53,551 nt of DNA from DATBDE01 sp036270095 (GTDB lineage: Bacteria > Actinomycetota > Thermoleophilia > Solirubrobacterales > Solirubrobacteraceae). The notes beneath the pieces are model-generated. The model did not search any database, was not told where the DNA came from, and saw nothing but the letters and a program-made list of their open reading frames with translations. The position numbers were made by a program, and so were the translations under genes. The stretch covers positions 1 through 53,551 of the forward strand of contig DATBDE010000043.1 in the NCBI GenBank assembly GCA_036270095.1, given 5' to 3'. Shown here piece after piece: positions 24,845 to 32,615 of this stretch. Within the stretch, counting starts at the first letter, position 1. Each line of letters opens with the position of its first letter.

Positions 24845-25879
24845 CTAGGCGTTGAGCGTGCGCTCGCGGCGGGCACGGGCCTGCGTGGGCGCCGGCATGC
24901 GCACCCGCTCGTAGCCGCTGGCCGCCGGGGCCGGGCGAATCTGCGCCGGCGCCGGCTGCTCGCGCACCAGCTTGCGCCGCAGCAGCCCGTAGGCGATCAG
25001 GCCACCCAGCGAGGGCACCCACAGCGCGATCGCGTGGTAGACGAGCACGGCCGCCGCAGCCGTGGCGGGCGGCATCCCGTACAGCACGAGCGCGCCGGCC
25101 AGGCCGCCGTCGAGCACGCCGAGGCCGCCGGGGATCGGCAGCCAGTTGGTCAGGTAGCCGGCCAGGTAGCCGACCAGGAGGGCGCCGACGGCCGGCGCGT
25201 AGCCAAGGCCGCGCAGGCACGCCCACAGCACCGCGATGTCGAAGCCCAGGTAGCCGACCGCGCCGATCACGCGCCAGTTCGGGCGCGCCGCCGCGTGCTC
25301 GGCCTCGCGGATCCCGCCCGCCAGCTCCTTCGCCCAGCCGCGCCGGCCGGGGGCGCCATCGGGCACGAGCCGCGCAGCCACCAGGGCAATCGCGATGGCG
25401 CCCAGGCCAACGGCGATCGGCACCGCCGTACGCCAGAAGTCGTGCGGACCGCCCGAGAGGCCGGTGGCCAGCAGCGCGCCGCCCGCGGCCAGCGCCGCCA
25501 CGTTGACGGCGCTGGTGAGGAAGAACAGCGCGCTGGAGCGGCGCAGGATGCGCCGGGAGGGCTGGCCGGCCAGGCTCATCAGCCACCCGCCCGCGGCCAG
25601 GCTGGAGACGCCGCCGCCGGGCAGCAGGGCGCCCGAGGCCATCTCCGTCCAGGCCACGCGGCGCGCGATCCACGGCGCGACCGCGTCGAAGAAGAACCGG
25701 AACACGGCCACGAAGGCCAGGCAGGAGAGGAGCTCGAGGCCCAGCGCCAGCACGACCCAGCTGGGGCGCATGGTCCCGATGCGGTCAAAGACGTCGTCGA
25801 GCTCGGGCACGCTCCACACCAGTGCCACCGCGAGGACCACGAGCAGGGCCGCGGTCGCCAGGCGCCGCGGCCGGGTCAC
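24845..25879 (-). CDS. UPF0104 / LPG synthase-like integral membrane protein
   Basis: 344 residues with about eight hydrophobic helices and the pattern WLPIPGGLGVLDGGLAG typical of the lysylphosphatidylglycerol synthetase membrane (flippase) domain, UPF0104. No C-terminal synthetase domain is present, so it may move a lipid or lipid-linked compound. The C-terminal 35 residues are basic and proline-rich. The GTG start overlaps the stop of a 57-codon ORF (GTGA), which suggests translational coupling. Confidence 0.8.
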   Translation of the reverse strand: MTRPRRLATAALLVVLAVALVWSVPELDDVFDRIGTMRPSWVVLALGLELLSCLAFVAVFRFFFDAVAPWIARRVAWTEMASGALLPGGGVSSLAAGGWLMSLAGQPSRRILRRSSALFFLTSAVNVAALAAGGALLATGLSGGPHDFWRTAVPIAVGLGAIAIALVAARLVPDGAPGRRGWAKELAGGIREAEHAAARPNWRVIGAVGYLGFDIAVLWACLRGLGYAPAVGALLVGYLAGYLTNWLPIPGGLGVLDGGLAGALVLYGMPPATAAAAVLVYHAIALWVPSLGGLIAYGLLRRKLVREQPAPAQIRPAPAASGYERVRMPAPTQARARRERTLNA

Positions 25880-26049
25880 TTGACGACGCCCCGCCGCGGC
25901 TTACCGACGAAAACGACGAGACGGCGCACGCCGCGCGACCGCGCGGGGGCAGCGGGCGACGGCGAGGTCGACCCGGCGACAGGAACAGCCGACTCCGGTG
26001 GCGCGGCGGCCACCGTCTCGTCTTGCTTCGGGGAAATGGTTGCTGCCAT
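25876..26049 (-). CDS. Small ORF (57 residues) coupled to the UPF0104 gene
   Basis: ATG 26049 opens a 57-codon frame whose TGA overlaps the next start as GTGA. The N-terminal two-thirds is Ala/Pro/Ser-rich; the C-terminus is basic with a short hydrophobic run (RRLVVFVGKPRRG). An extended -10 (TG-A-TATTGT, ending at 26059) lies 9 nt upstream, so it could be translated as a leaderless message. It fills a gap otherwise without a gene and may be a leader peptide for, or partner of, the membrane protein. No homologue recognised. Confidence 0.45.
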   Translation of the reverse strand: MAATISPKQDETVAAAPPESAVPVAGSTSPSPAAPARSRGVRRLVVFVGKPRRGVVK

Positions 26050-26058
26050 CAGGAATGG

Positions 26059-26127
26059 ACAATATCATGATCGTTGGCTAAGTGGAAACCATCTTCTAGA
26101 CACGGATCGTTCGCAAAGCACTAGACT
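26059..26127. promoter_or_regulatory. Divergent promoter region for small ORF/UPF0104 and MarR
   Basis: Plus strand: TAGACT at 26122-26127, 7 nt before the MarR ATG 26135. Minus strand: TATTGT (26064-26059) with a preceding TGA. The palindrome ATCATGAT at 26064-26071 is a possible MarR operator between the two. Confidence 0.45.
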
Positions 26128-26134
26128 TGCCACC

Positions 26135-26629
26135 ATGGTCATGAGCGTCGACATCGACGAGGCCCCCGCCCTCCCGACCTCGTATTCGGTCCTGCTGATC
26201 GCGCGCCTCGCGCGCACGGTCAAGGCGCGGCTGGAATGCGGGCTCGCCCCCCTGGGGCTGCGCGTGCGCCACCTCGTCGCCCTGAGCTACCTGCGCGACC
26301 ACGGCCCCACGCCCCAGGGCGCGTTGGGCGACGGGCTGCGCATCGACCCGTCCAACCTGGTCGGACTGCTCAACGACCTCGACCGTCAAGACCTGGTCGT
26401 GCGCCGCCGTGACCCCGCCGACCGCCGCCGCCACATCGTCGAGCTCTCGCCCCGCGGCGAGAAGCTCCTGGACGAGGACGTGCAGCGCACCTTGCAGGCG
26501 GTCGACGACGACGTGCTCGGTTCGCTCGCCCTGGACGACCGAGCCGACCTACACCGGATCCTCATGTCGGTCGCGGGCGAGCTCGCGGCCATGTGCCTGG
26601 GTGAGGAAGAGGAGGCCTGCGCCCCGTGA
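26135..26629 (+). CDS. MarR family transcriptional regulator
   Basis: 164-residue winged-helix protein: QGALGDGLRIDPSNLVGLLNDL forms the recognition helix region and VRRRDPADRRRHIVELS is the characteristic MarR beta-wing. A leaderless start is likely at ATG 26135 (TAGACT seven bases upstream, no Shine-Dalgarno); ATG 26141 is an alternative. Its stop overlaps the next ATG by one base (TGATG), so the UBP-finger protein is translated with it. Probably autoregulates through the palindrome ATCATGAT upstream. Confidence 0.88.
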   Translation: MVMSVDIDEAPALPTSYSVLLIARLARTVKARLECGLAPLGLRVRHLVALSYLRDHGPTPQGALGDGLRIDPSNLVGLLNDLDRQDLVVRRRDPADRRRHIVELSPRGEKLLDEDVQRTLQAVDDDVLGSLALDDRADLHRILMSVAGELAAMCLGEEEEACAP

Positions 26630-26904
26630 TGACCGTCAACTGCTCCCACCTGAACATGATCGAGATCCTCGACCCGCCCGAGAACGTCCCAGGCTGCGAG
26701 GACTGCCTGGCCATGGGCTCGACCTGGGTCCACCTGCGCATGTGCCAGACCTGCGGCAAGATCGGCTGCTGCGACAGCTCGCCCAACCGGCACGCGTCCA
26801 AGCACGCCGCGGCCGCCACCCACCCGGTCTTCCGCTCCATCGAGCCCGGCGAGGACTGGAGCTGGTGCGTGGTGGACGAGGTCGCGTTCGTCGCGACCAC
26901 CTGA
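26629..26904 (+). CDS. UBP-type zinc finger protein
   Basis: 91 residues, nearly all one ZnF-UBP domain: CSHL, CEDCLAMGSTWVHLRMC, CGKIGCC and conserved His residues (RHASKH) supply zinc ligands. In eukaryotes this fold binds ubiquitin C-termini; the free-standing actinobacterial version has no established role. It overlaps the MarR stop by one base. Possibly acts with the regulator or in stress response (inference). Confidence 0.85.
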   Translation: MTVNCSHLNMIEILDPPENVPGCEDCLAMGSTWVHLRMCQTCGKIGCCDSSPNRHASKHAAAATHPVFRSIEPGEDWSWCVVDEVAFVATT

Positions 26905-26916
26905 AGTACGTCGACG

Positions 26917-27015
26917 ACGGGCGTCGGCTACGACGCGCTCATCGGCCGCGGCACGGCACAGCGCCGCCGCCTCGAGCGCTTGCGCGTCAAGGCGGCGGCG
27001 GAGACCTTCGTCTAG
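26917..27015 (+). other. Short open stretch, possible gene remnant
   Basis: After the UBP gene a frame without a start codon encodes about 32 residues (including GVGYDALIGRG and RVKAAAETFV) and ends in TAG at 27013-27015, overlapping the convergent permease stop. The composition looks coding, so it may be the tail of a lost gene. Confidence 0.2.
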
Positions 27016-28241
27016 ACCCTGCCGGCGGCCTGCCTCGAGCGTCGCGCCACGGCGTCGACGATCACCGCGGCCAGCAGCACGGCCCCGGTCACCATGAACT
27101 TCACCGACGAGTCGAGCGCGAGCAGGTCCATGCCGTTCGAGATCGAGCCGATGACGAGCGCACCGAGCAGCGCCGACCACACCGAGCCGCGACCGCCGAA
27201 CAGGCTGGTGCCGGCGATCACCGGGCCCGCGATGGCCAGCAGCAGCAGGTCGCTGGCGCCGGAGGACTGGTTGACGGCCAGCAGGCGCGAGGCGGCGAAG
27301 ATGCCGCCGATCGCCGACATCGTGCCCGAGATCGCGAACACCGCGATCCGGATGCTGTGCACGCTGATGCCTGCGCGCCGGGCTGCCTCGGCGTTGCCGC
27401 CCACGGCGAAGATGTGCCGGCCGAAGGCGGTCCGCGTGGCCACGTACTCGCCGCCGGCGACGAACGCGATCAGGACGATGATCGCCAGCGGCAGCCCGCG
27501 ATTGGAGTTCAGGATCGCGATCGCCGCGATGATCGCGGCGGACACGAGCACGATCCGCACGATGATCGGCACGATGTCCTGCCCCCCGCCCAGCCCGGCC
27601 GTACTGCGCCGGACGTAGCGGAAGATGCTCGTCCCCGCGTAGAGCGCGATCACCAACGCCGCGACGATCCAGCCGACCGTGGAGGAGTAGAAGGTGTTCG
27701 CCAGACCGACGAGCGAGTTGTCGGTGATGTTGATCGTGCCGGTGTCGCCGAGGACCCACAGCAGGGCGCCCTGCCACGCGAGGAGTCCAGCCAGGGTGAC
27801 GACGAACGACGGGATCCCGAAGCCGGTGAACAACGCGCCCTGGACGAACCCGATGATCATGCCGGCGATGATGCCGACGGCGATGGCCGGGATCGGCGCC
27901 CACCCGTGCTTGACGTTGAGCACCGCCACGATCGCGGCGCACAGGCCGCTGACGGCACCGATCGACAGGTCGATCTCGCCTAACAGCAACACGAACACGA
28001 CGCCCACCGAGATCAGGCCGACGGCCGTGATCTGCAGGAACAGGTTCGTGAGGTTGATCGCGGTGAGGAAGTGATCGTTGGCGATCTGGAAGATCGCCCA
28101 GATCACGATCAGCCCGAAGATGACCCGGACCGACGCCAGGTCGCCCTGAAGGATCCGGCGAAAGATGTTCTGCTGCGCGGGGCCGTCGGCCGCGGTGTCG
28201 TCGGGCAGCGGCGCGGTTACCTCTGCGGGTGCGGTGCTCAT
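27012..28241 (-). CDS. Sugar ABC transporter permease (XylH-like)
   Basis: 409 residues, about ten transmembrane helices of the ribose/xylose permease family (BPD_transp_2), with the ABC-contact loop GGNAEAARRAGI and GGRGSVW near the C-terminus. It forms the membrane channel of the importer encoded with the adjacent ATPase and binding protein. ATG 28241 overlaps the ATPase stop (ATGA). Last gene of the ROK-SBP-ATPase-permease operon. The substrate is probably a pentose or another aldose. Confidence 0.9.
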   Translation of the reverse strand: MSTAPAEVTAPLPDDTAADGPAQQNIFRRILQGDLASVRVIFGLIVIWAIFQIANDHFLTAINLTNLFLQITAVGLISVGVVFVLLLGEIDLSIGAVSGLCAAIVAVLNVKHGWAPIPAIAVGIIAGMIIGFVQGALFTGFGIPSFVVTLAGLLAWQGALLWVLGDTGTINITDNSLVGLANTFYSSTVGWIVAALVIALYAGTSIFRYVRRSTAGLGGGQDIVPIIVRIVLVSAAIIAAIAILNSNRGLPLAIIVLIAFVAGGEYVATRTAFGRHIFAVGGNAEAARRAGISVHSIRIAVFAISGTMSAIGGIFAASRLLAVNQSSGASDLLLLAIAGPVIAGTSLFGGRGSVWSALLGALVIGSISNGMDLLALDSSVKFMVTGAVLLAAVIVDAVARRSRQAAGRV

Positions 28242-29053
28242 GCCGGCACCTCCGCGGTTCCGCCGTTCCCTTGACCGCGGCCGAACTCGGCCCCGGTGAT
28301 CGCCCCCACGATTTCCTCCTGGGTCGTGTCACGAACGCTGAAGAGGCCTGCCACCTTCCCGAGGCGCAGGACCACGACGCGATCCGCCACCTCGAAGACA
28401 TCGGCGAGGTTGTGGCTGATCATCAGCACGCCGAGGCCCTGCTCGCGCAGCCGCTTGACGAGTGCGAGCACCTGCGCGGTCTGGGCGACGCCCAGCGCCG
28501 CGGTGGGCTCGTCGAGGATCACGACCCGCGGCTCGCCGAGCAGCGAGCGCGCTACCGCGACCTGCTGGCGCTGGCCGCCGGACAGCGTCCCCACTTCCGA
28601 GCGCACGCTCGGGATGGTCACCGCGAGGTTGGAGAGAAGCTCGTGCGAGCGCTGCTCCATCTTCGTCTCGTCGAGTCCGCGGGTGACGCCGCCGAGCGGG
28701 CTGCGCTCCTCGCGGCCCAGGAACACGTTCTCGACCACGTCGAGGTTGTCGCACAGCGCCAGGTCCTGGTAGACGGTGGCGATCCCGAGCCGCGTCGCCG
28801 CGGTCGGGTTGCCGAGCGAGACCGGCTGGCCCTCGAACCAGACGGCCGCGCGGTCGGCTGCGTAGATGCCGGAGATGACCTTGACCAGCGTCGACTTGCC
28901 GGCGCCATTGTCGCCGACCAACGCGAGGACCTCACCGGCGTTGATGTCGAGCCATACGTCGTCGAGCGCCTGTACGGGCCCGAAGCGCTTCGTCACTCCC
29001 CGCAGGGCGAGGAGGCCTTGCGGCTGATCCCCCTGCGGTCCGTTCTCGCTCAT
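28238..29053 (-). CDS. Sugar ABC transporter ATPase (single nucleotide-binding domain)
   Basis: 271 residues. Walker A GDNGAGKST, Q-loop in VYQD, signature LSGGQRQQV, Walker B VVILDEPTAAL and switch His in ISHN are all present. The sequence is close to XylG/RbsA, which usually have two fused ATPase domains of about 500 residues; this one has a single domain and presumably works as a homodimer. It overlaps the permease start and is separated from the binding-protein gene by a perfect 11-bp hairpin. Confidence 0.9.
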   Translation of the reverse strand: MSENGPQGDQPQGLLALRGVTKRFGPVQALDDVWLDINAGEVLALVGDNGAGKSTLVKVISGIYAADRAAVWFEGQPVSLGNPTAATRLGIATVYQDLALCDNLDVVENVFLGREERSPLGGVTRGLDETKMEQRSHELLSNLAVTIPSVRSEVGTLSGGQRQQVAVARSLLGEPRVVILDEPTAALGVAQTAQVLALVKRLREQGLGVLMISHNLADVFEVADRVVVLRLGKVAGLFSVRDTTQEEIVGAITGAEFGRGQGNGGTAEVPA

Positions 29054-29087
29054 CCTCGCTCCCTCGTTAAGGTTCCGGATCGGCGCC

Positions 29088-29115
29088 GGCGCCGGGCGGC
29101 CGACGCCGCCCGGCG
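29088..29115 (-). terminator. Intercistronic hairpin between SBP and ATPase genes
   Basis: An 11-bp perfect stem, GCGCCGGGCGG (29088-29098) with CCGCCCGGCGC (29105-29115), and a 6-nt loop. Its place after the binding-protein gene fits the usual device that keeps binding-protein mRNA more abundant than ATPase/permease mRNA. No U-tract, so partial termination or mRNA stabilisation. Confidence 0.6.
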
Positions 29116-29138
29116 CACGCCGAGTATCCGCTTCGCGG

Positions 29139-30269
29139 CTAGGTCAGCCCCGCCGCCTTGCACGCCGACGCGTACGCCGACGTGCAGATCTGCTTGGTCG
29201 TCCAGAACCCGTCCTTGACGACCGTGTCCTTGATGTTGTCCTTGGTCACCGCGACCGGAGTCAGGATCGCCGAGGGGACCTGCAACTGGCCATTGTCGGT
29301 CTTCTTGCTGACCAGGCTCGCGGACGGCTTGCGCCCGTTGGCCAGGTCCACGGCCATGGTGGCGGCGCCCTCCGCCTCCGGCTTGACTGCCTTGTAGACG
29401 GTCATGTACTGCGTGCCGGCGAGGATCCGCTGGATCCCGGCGAGCTCGGCGTCCTGACCGGTGGTCGGACGCTGCGTTGCATTGACACCCGACGACTTCA
29501 TGGCGGCGATGGCGCCGCCGGCGGTGCCGTCGTTGGCGGCGTAGACGCCGTTGAACCCGTTGTCGCCGACCGCCGTGATGGCCTGCTGCATCTCGTCTTG
29601 GGCCTTGTCGGGGCTCCAGTCGGGCGTGTCGTAGGACTTGAGCACCTTGATGCCCGCCGAGTTGAGGGCGCCCGTCGCGCCTTGCTTGAACAGCTTGGCG
29701 TTGTTGTCCGTGGGCGCGCCGTTGATCATCACGATCGGGCCCGTCGCCTTGCCGTCCTGCTTCAGCTTCTTGGCCAGCGCCTGGCCCTGAAGCTGTCCGA
29801 CCCGGACGTTGTCGAACGAGATGTAGTAGTTGACCGGGGCGTTCGTGATCAGCCGGTCGTAGCTGACGACCGGCACGTTCTGTGCCTTGGCCTTCGTGAC
29901 GATCGCGCCCGCCGAGGCAGCGTCGACGGCGTCGAGCACGAGCACCTTGGCGCCCTGTGTCAGGGCCGCCTCAGCCTGCTGCTGCTGCTGCGCCGCGTCC
30001 TGATTGGCGTTCGAGTAGAGGATCTTGCAGTTCGGACACAAGGCCTTGACCTTCGCCTCGAAGAGCGGCTTGTCCTGTGTCTCGTACCGCGTCGTCTTGG
30101 TCTCCGGCAACAGCAGGGCGATCGTGCCGCCCTTGTTGTTCGCCGTGGACGAGCCACCGCCGCTGTTGCTGCTGCTGTTGCTGCTGCTGCCGCATCCGGC
30201 CGCAAGCAGCCCGACCGCCAGCACGGCCACAGCGGCCAATCCGGCCGCCTTCCGCGTCGTAGGGAACAT
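29139..30269 (-). CDS. Sugar ABC transporter substrate-binding lipoprotein (XylF/ChvE-like)
   Basis: 376 residues. The signal peptide ends in LLAAGCGSS, a lipobox with Cys as the lipidation site, followed by a Ser/Gly/Asn linker and a two-lobe periplasmic-binding-protein fold. LLLPETKTTRYE, SYDRLI and FDNVRVG strongly resemble XylF. It captures a sugar outside the cell for the permease/ATPase. ATG 30269 was chosen; AGGAGG lies 14 nt upstream and GTG/ATG codons nearer it are alternatives. A 10-bp palindrome precedes it. Confidence 0.9.
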   Translation of the reverse strand: MFPTTRKAAGLAAVAVLAVGLLAAGCGSSSNSSSNSGGGSSTANNKGGTIALLLPETKTTRYETQDKPLFEAKVKALCPNCKILYSNANQDAAQQQQQAEAALTQGAKVLVLDAVDAASAGAIVTKAKAQNVPVVSYDRLITNAPVNYYISFDNVRVGQLQGQALAKKLKQDGKATGPIVMINGAPTDNNAKLFKQGATGALNSAGIKVLKSYDTPDWSPDKAQDEMQQAITAVGDNGFNGVYAANDGTAGGAIAAMKSSGVNATQRPTTGQDAELAGIQRILAGTQYMTVYKAVKPEAEGAATMAVDLANGRKPSASLVSKKTDNGQLQVPSAILTPVAVTKDNIKDTVVKDGFWTTKQICTSAYASACKAAGLT

Positions 30270-30301
30270 CACTCTCCCCATCACCTCCTGGTGGTGTTTG
30301 A

Positions 30302-30311
30302 CGTCATGACG
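30302..30311. promoter_or_regulatory. Palindrome CGTCATGACG before the binding-protein gene
   Basis: Perfect 10-bp palindrome containing the ROK gene stop codon, 33 nt upstream of the binding-protein start. A possible internal operator of the ROK regulator; no supporting second copy was found. Confidence 0.25.
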
Positions 30312-31512
30312 CGACGGCCTCGCCTAGGGGTTGGCTTGCCACCACGCCCTGTTCCTTCTCGTTGAGCACAAGGGCCACAGCTCCCAGCAGCTCGGCGCGG
30401 TCGCCGAGAACGCCGGGGACGATCTCCACGTCCTCGACGGCTGATGGGATCACCCGGCGCCGGACTGCCTCGCGCAGCGGACCGAGCAGGACGTCGCCGG
30501 CGGCGCCGAGGCTGCCTCCGACCACGATCCGCTCCGGGTTGAAGAGATTGCAAAGGTTGGCTACCGCGTGCCCGGTGTAGCTGCCGGCGTCGGCGATCGC
30601 GCGCCGGCAGCCGGGGTCGCCCTCGATGGCCAGCTCGACCACGCGATCACCGGTGATCTCGGTGCCGCGCGTCGCGCGCAGGAGCTCGGCCAGTGCGGGG
30701 GTGGCGGCGACCATCTCCAGGCAGCCGCGGTTGCCGCAGCGGCAGATCGGGCCGCGCTCGTCCACCGTGGTGTGGCCGATCTCGCCCGCGGTGCCGCCGG
30801 CGCCGTGGAACAGGCGCCCGTCGATCACCAGGCCGGCGCCGATGCCGGTGGCCATCTTCAGGTACACGAGCGTCGACGCCCCCTGGCCCGCGCCCCAGTG
30901 CAGCTCGGCCAGAGCGCCGAGGTTGGCGTCGTTGTCGACGTGGACGGGGACCTCGAGCCGCTCGCTCATCACCTCGGCGATGCGGACGTCGGTCCAGCCC
31001 GGGAGGATGGCCGAGGAGCCGACGGTGCCGGTCGAGCGGTGGATCGGGCCGGGCATGCCCAGCCCCACGCCGAGCACACGGTCGGTCGCCGTGCCGGAGC
31101 GCTCGAGCGCCTCGCCGACGAGCTTGACCGCGCCCTCCACGCCGGTCCGCGCGTCGTAGTCCTCGTGCATCGTGCGCCAGCGCTCGGCCAGGATCTCGTG
31201 GGAGAGATCGCAAACGGCCACCGCGAGGTGGCGCTTGCCGAAGTCGATGCCGATGGCCACGCCGACCGAGGGGTCGAGGGTGATCAGGGCCGGCGGCCGC
31301 CCGCCCTGGTTGCGGCGGGACACGCTTGCGGGCGCGTCGACCACCATGCCGGCCTCCACCAGCTGGCCCACGAGGGTGGAGACGGTGGCCGGCGAGAGGC
31401 CGGTAGAGCGGGCGAGCTCGGCGCGGCTGGCTACCCCGAGCTCGCGCAGGGAGTCGAGCACGCGACCGCGATTCAGCTCTCGCAGAGAGGTGAGGGACCC
31501 AGAGCCGTCCAC
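30304..31512 (-). CDS. ROK family transcriptional regulator (XylR/NagC type)
   Basis: 402 residues: N-terminal winged helix (about 15-75, with SRAELARSTGLSPATVSTLV) and a ROK sugar-binding/kinase-like domain with GIDFGKRH, the zinc motif CRCGNRGCLE and VVGGSLG. It heads the sugar-importer operon and probably represses it until the sugar binds. GTG 31512 lies only 9 nt after a good -10 box (TTGACA-17-TAGAAC) and has no Shine-Dalgarno, so a leaderless or nearly leaderless mRNA is predicted. Direct repeats GGACTCGAAGA just upstream of the -35 box may be its operator. Confidence 0.9.
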   Translation of the reverse strand: MDGSGSLTSLRELNRGRVLDSLRELGVASRAELARSTGLSPATVSTLVGQLVEAGMVVDAPASVSRRNQGGRPPALITLDPSVGVAIGIDFGKRHLAVAVCDLSHEILAERWRTMHEDYDARTGVEGAVKLVGEALERSGTATDRVLGVGLGMPGPIHRSTGTVGSSAILPGWTDVRIAEVMSERLEVPVHVDNDANLGALAELHWGAGQGASTLVYLKMATGIGAGLVIDGRLFHGAGGTAGEIGHTTVDERGPICRCGNRGCLEMVAATPALAELLRATRGTEITGDRVVELAIEGDPGCRRAIADAGSYTGHAVANLCNLFNPERIVVGGSLGAAGDVLLGPLREAVRRRVIPSAVEDVEIVPGVLGDRAELLGAVALVLNEKEQGVVASQPLGEAVAS

Positions 31513-31521
31513 CGGCGGCCC

Positions 31522-31604
31522 GTTCTATGCCATGACCCCGGGTATGTCAAGGACTCGAAGATGAAATCGCTGTTACGGGCGCTTTTGCGTTCGGGACTCG
31601 AAGA
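31522..31604 (-). promoter_or_regulatory. ROK operon promoter with upstream direct repeats
   Basis: On the minus strand TTGACA (31550-31545), a 17-bp spacer and TAGAAC (31527-31522). Immediately upstream of the -35 box GGACTCGAAGA (plus-strand sense) occurs at 31551-31561 and 31594-31604, 43 bp apart (about four helical turns). Confidence 0.6.
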
Positions 31605-31615
31605 AAGGCCGCCGA

Positions 31616-32596
31616 CTAGGAAGCCGCGACCGGGACTCCGACCTCCCGCAGCGACGCGTCCACGGCGCGGTCCCACTCGGCGGCGATGCTGGTCGCGGCC
31701 GCCCGCTCCTGGGCGAGGATATGGTCGGCCAGCGCGACGGTCGGCCGGTCGCCAGCGCGCTGGGCCACGCGCCTCAGCTCCTCGTAGCTGGCGATCTCGA
31801 GATGCTCGAAGGCGAACGCGAACGCCGCCAGCTTGCCGGGCGTGTCGGGCTGGGCGGCGAAGAACGCGCCCCAGTTCAGCGCGCCGGCGCGCAGCCCGGC
31901 GTCCTTGAGCGGGGTGGGCGAGTTGCCGAGTTCCTCGAGGCGGTCGCGCACGCGCGCCTGCTGGTCGCGGGTCTCCTCGAGGTGTTGCGCGTATACGCGC
32001 GCGAGCTCGGGGTCGCCGGCGATGTCCTGGCTCTTCTCCAGCAGGCCGATGGCCTGGGCCTCGATCGCGTGCGCATCGGCGAGGTACTTGCACAGCTGCT
32101 CGCGCAGGTCGTCGGGCTGCTGAGCCTGCAGCGACGCGTCGACTGCGCGGTCGAGCTCCGCGAGCAGGCGGTCGGACATCGCGAGCTCCTGGGTGCGGAT
32201 GCGGCGCGCGACCTCGGCCGTCTCGGTGTCGCCGGCGCGCTCGGCCACGCGGCCGAGCAGCTCGTAGGCCGCGACCTCGAGGTTCTCGTAGGAGATCGCG
32301 TGCGCGGCGAGCTTGCCCGGCGTGTCGGGCTGGGCGCGGGCGAACAGCACGAAGCCCTTGCCACCGGCGGCCATGACCGCGTCCTTGAGCTTGGAGGGCG
32401 AGGCATCGTGCGCCTCGAGCCGAGCGCGGACGAGCCGCTCCTGCTCCTCGGTCTCGACCTGGTGCTCGGCGAACAGGCGGCTGAGCTCGGGGTCGCCGGC
32501 GATGTCGGGCGCGCTGCGCAGCTGCGCAAGCGCCTGCTCCTCGATCGCGTGGGCGTCGGTCAGGTACTTGACGAGTTGTTCGGTCACAGAGGCCAT
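31616..32596 (-). CDS. Tandem DUF892 (ferritin-like YciE-type) protein
   Basis: 326 residues made of two repeats of a four-helix DUF892 domain (about 4-160 and 168-325). Matching segments include YLTDAHAIEEQAL with YLADAHAIEAQAI, DIAGDPEL in both, and QPDTPGKLAA in both. Glu and His residues suitable for a di-iron site occur in each copy. Single-domain relatives are stress-induced ferritin-like proteins of unknown function. An internal duplication followed by moderate divergence is clear. It is followed on the same strand by the ROK operon promoter. Confidence 0.82.
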   Translation of the reverse strand: MASVTEQLVKYLTDAHAIEEQALAQLRSAPDIAGDPELSRLFAEHQVETEEQERLVRARLEAHDASPSKLKDAVMAAGGKGFVLFARAQPDTPGKLAAHAISYENLEVAAYELLGRVAERAGDTETAEVARRIRTQELAMSDRLLAELDRAVDASLQAQQPDDLREQLCKYLADAHAIEAQAIGLLEKSQDIAGDPELARVYAQHLEETRDQQARVRDRLEELGNSPTPLKDAGLRAGALNWGAFFAAQPDTPGKLAAFAFAFEHLEIASYEELRRVAQRAGDRPTVALADHILAQERAAATSIAAEWDRAVDASLREVGVPVAAS

Positions 32597-32615
32597 GCGG
32601 CCCCCGCTACCCGGC

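Noticed and set aside
26917..27015. Calling the stretch after the UBP gene a CDS
   Set aside because: No start codon and no recognisable family; listed only as a possible remnant.
29960..30205. Glutamine- or serine-rich runs in the sugar-binding protein as a separate low-complexity gene
   Set aside because: They are the normal lipoprotein linker and a helix of the binding protein; the other frames are shadows.
31551..31604. TTCGAGTCC on the minus strand, resembling a tRNA T-arm
   Set aside because: It occurs twice without acceptor, D or anticodon stems; better explained as direct repeats at a promoter.
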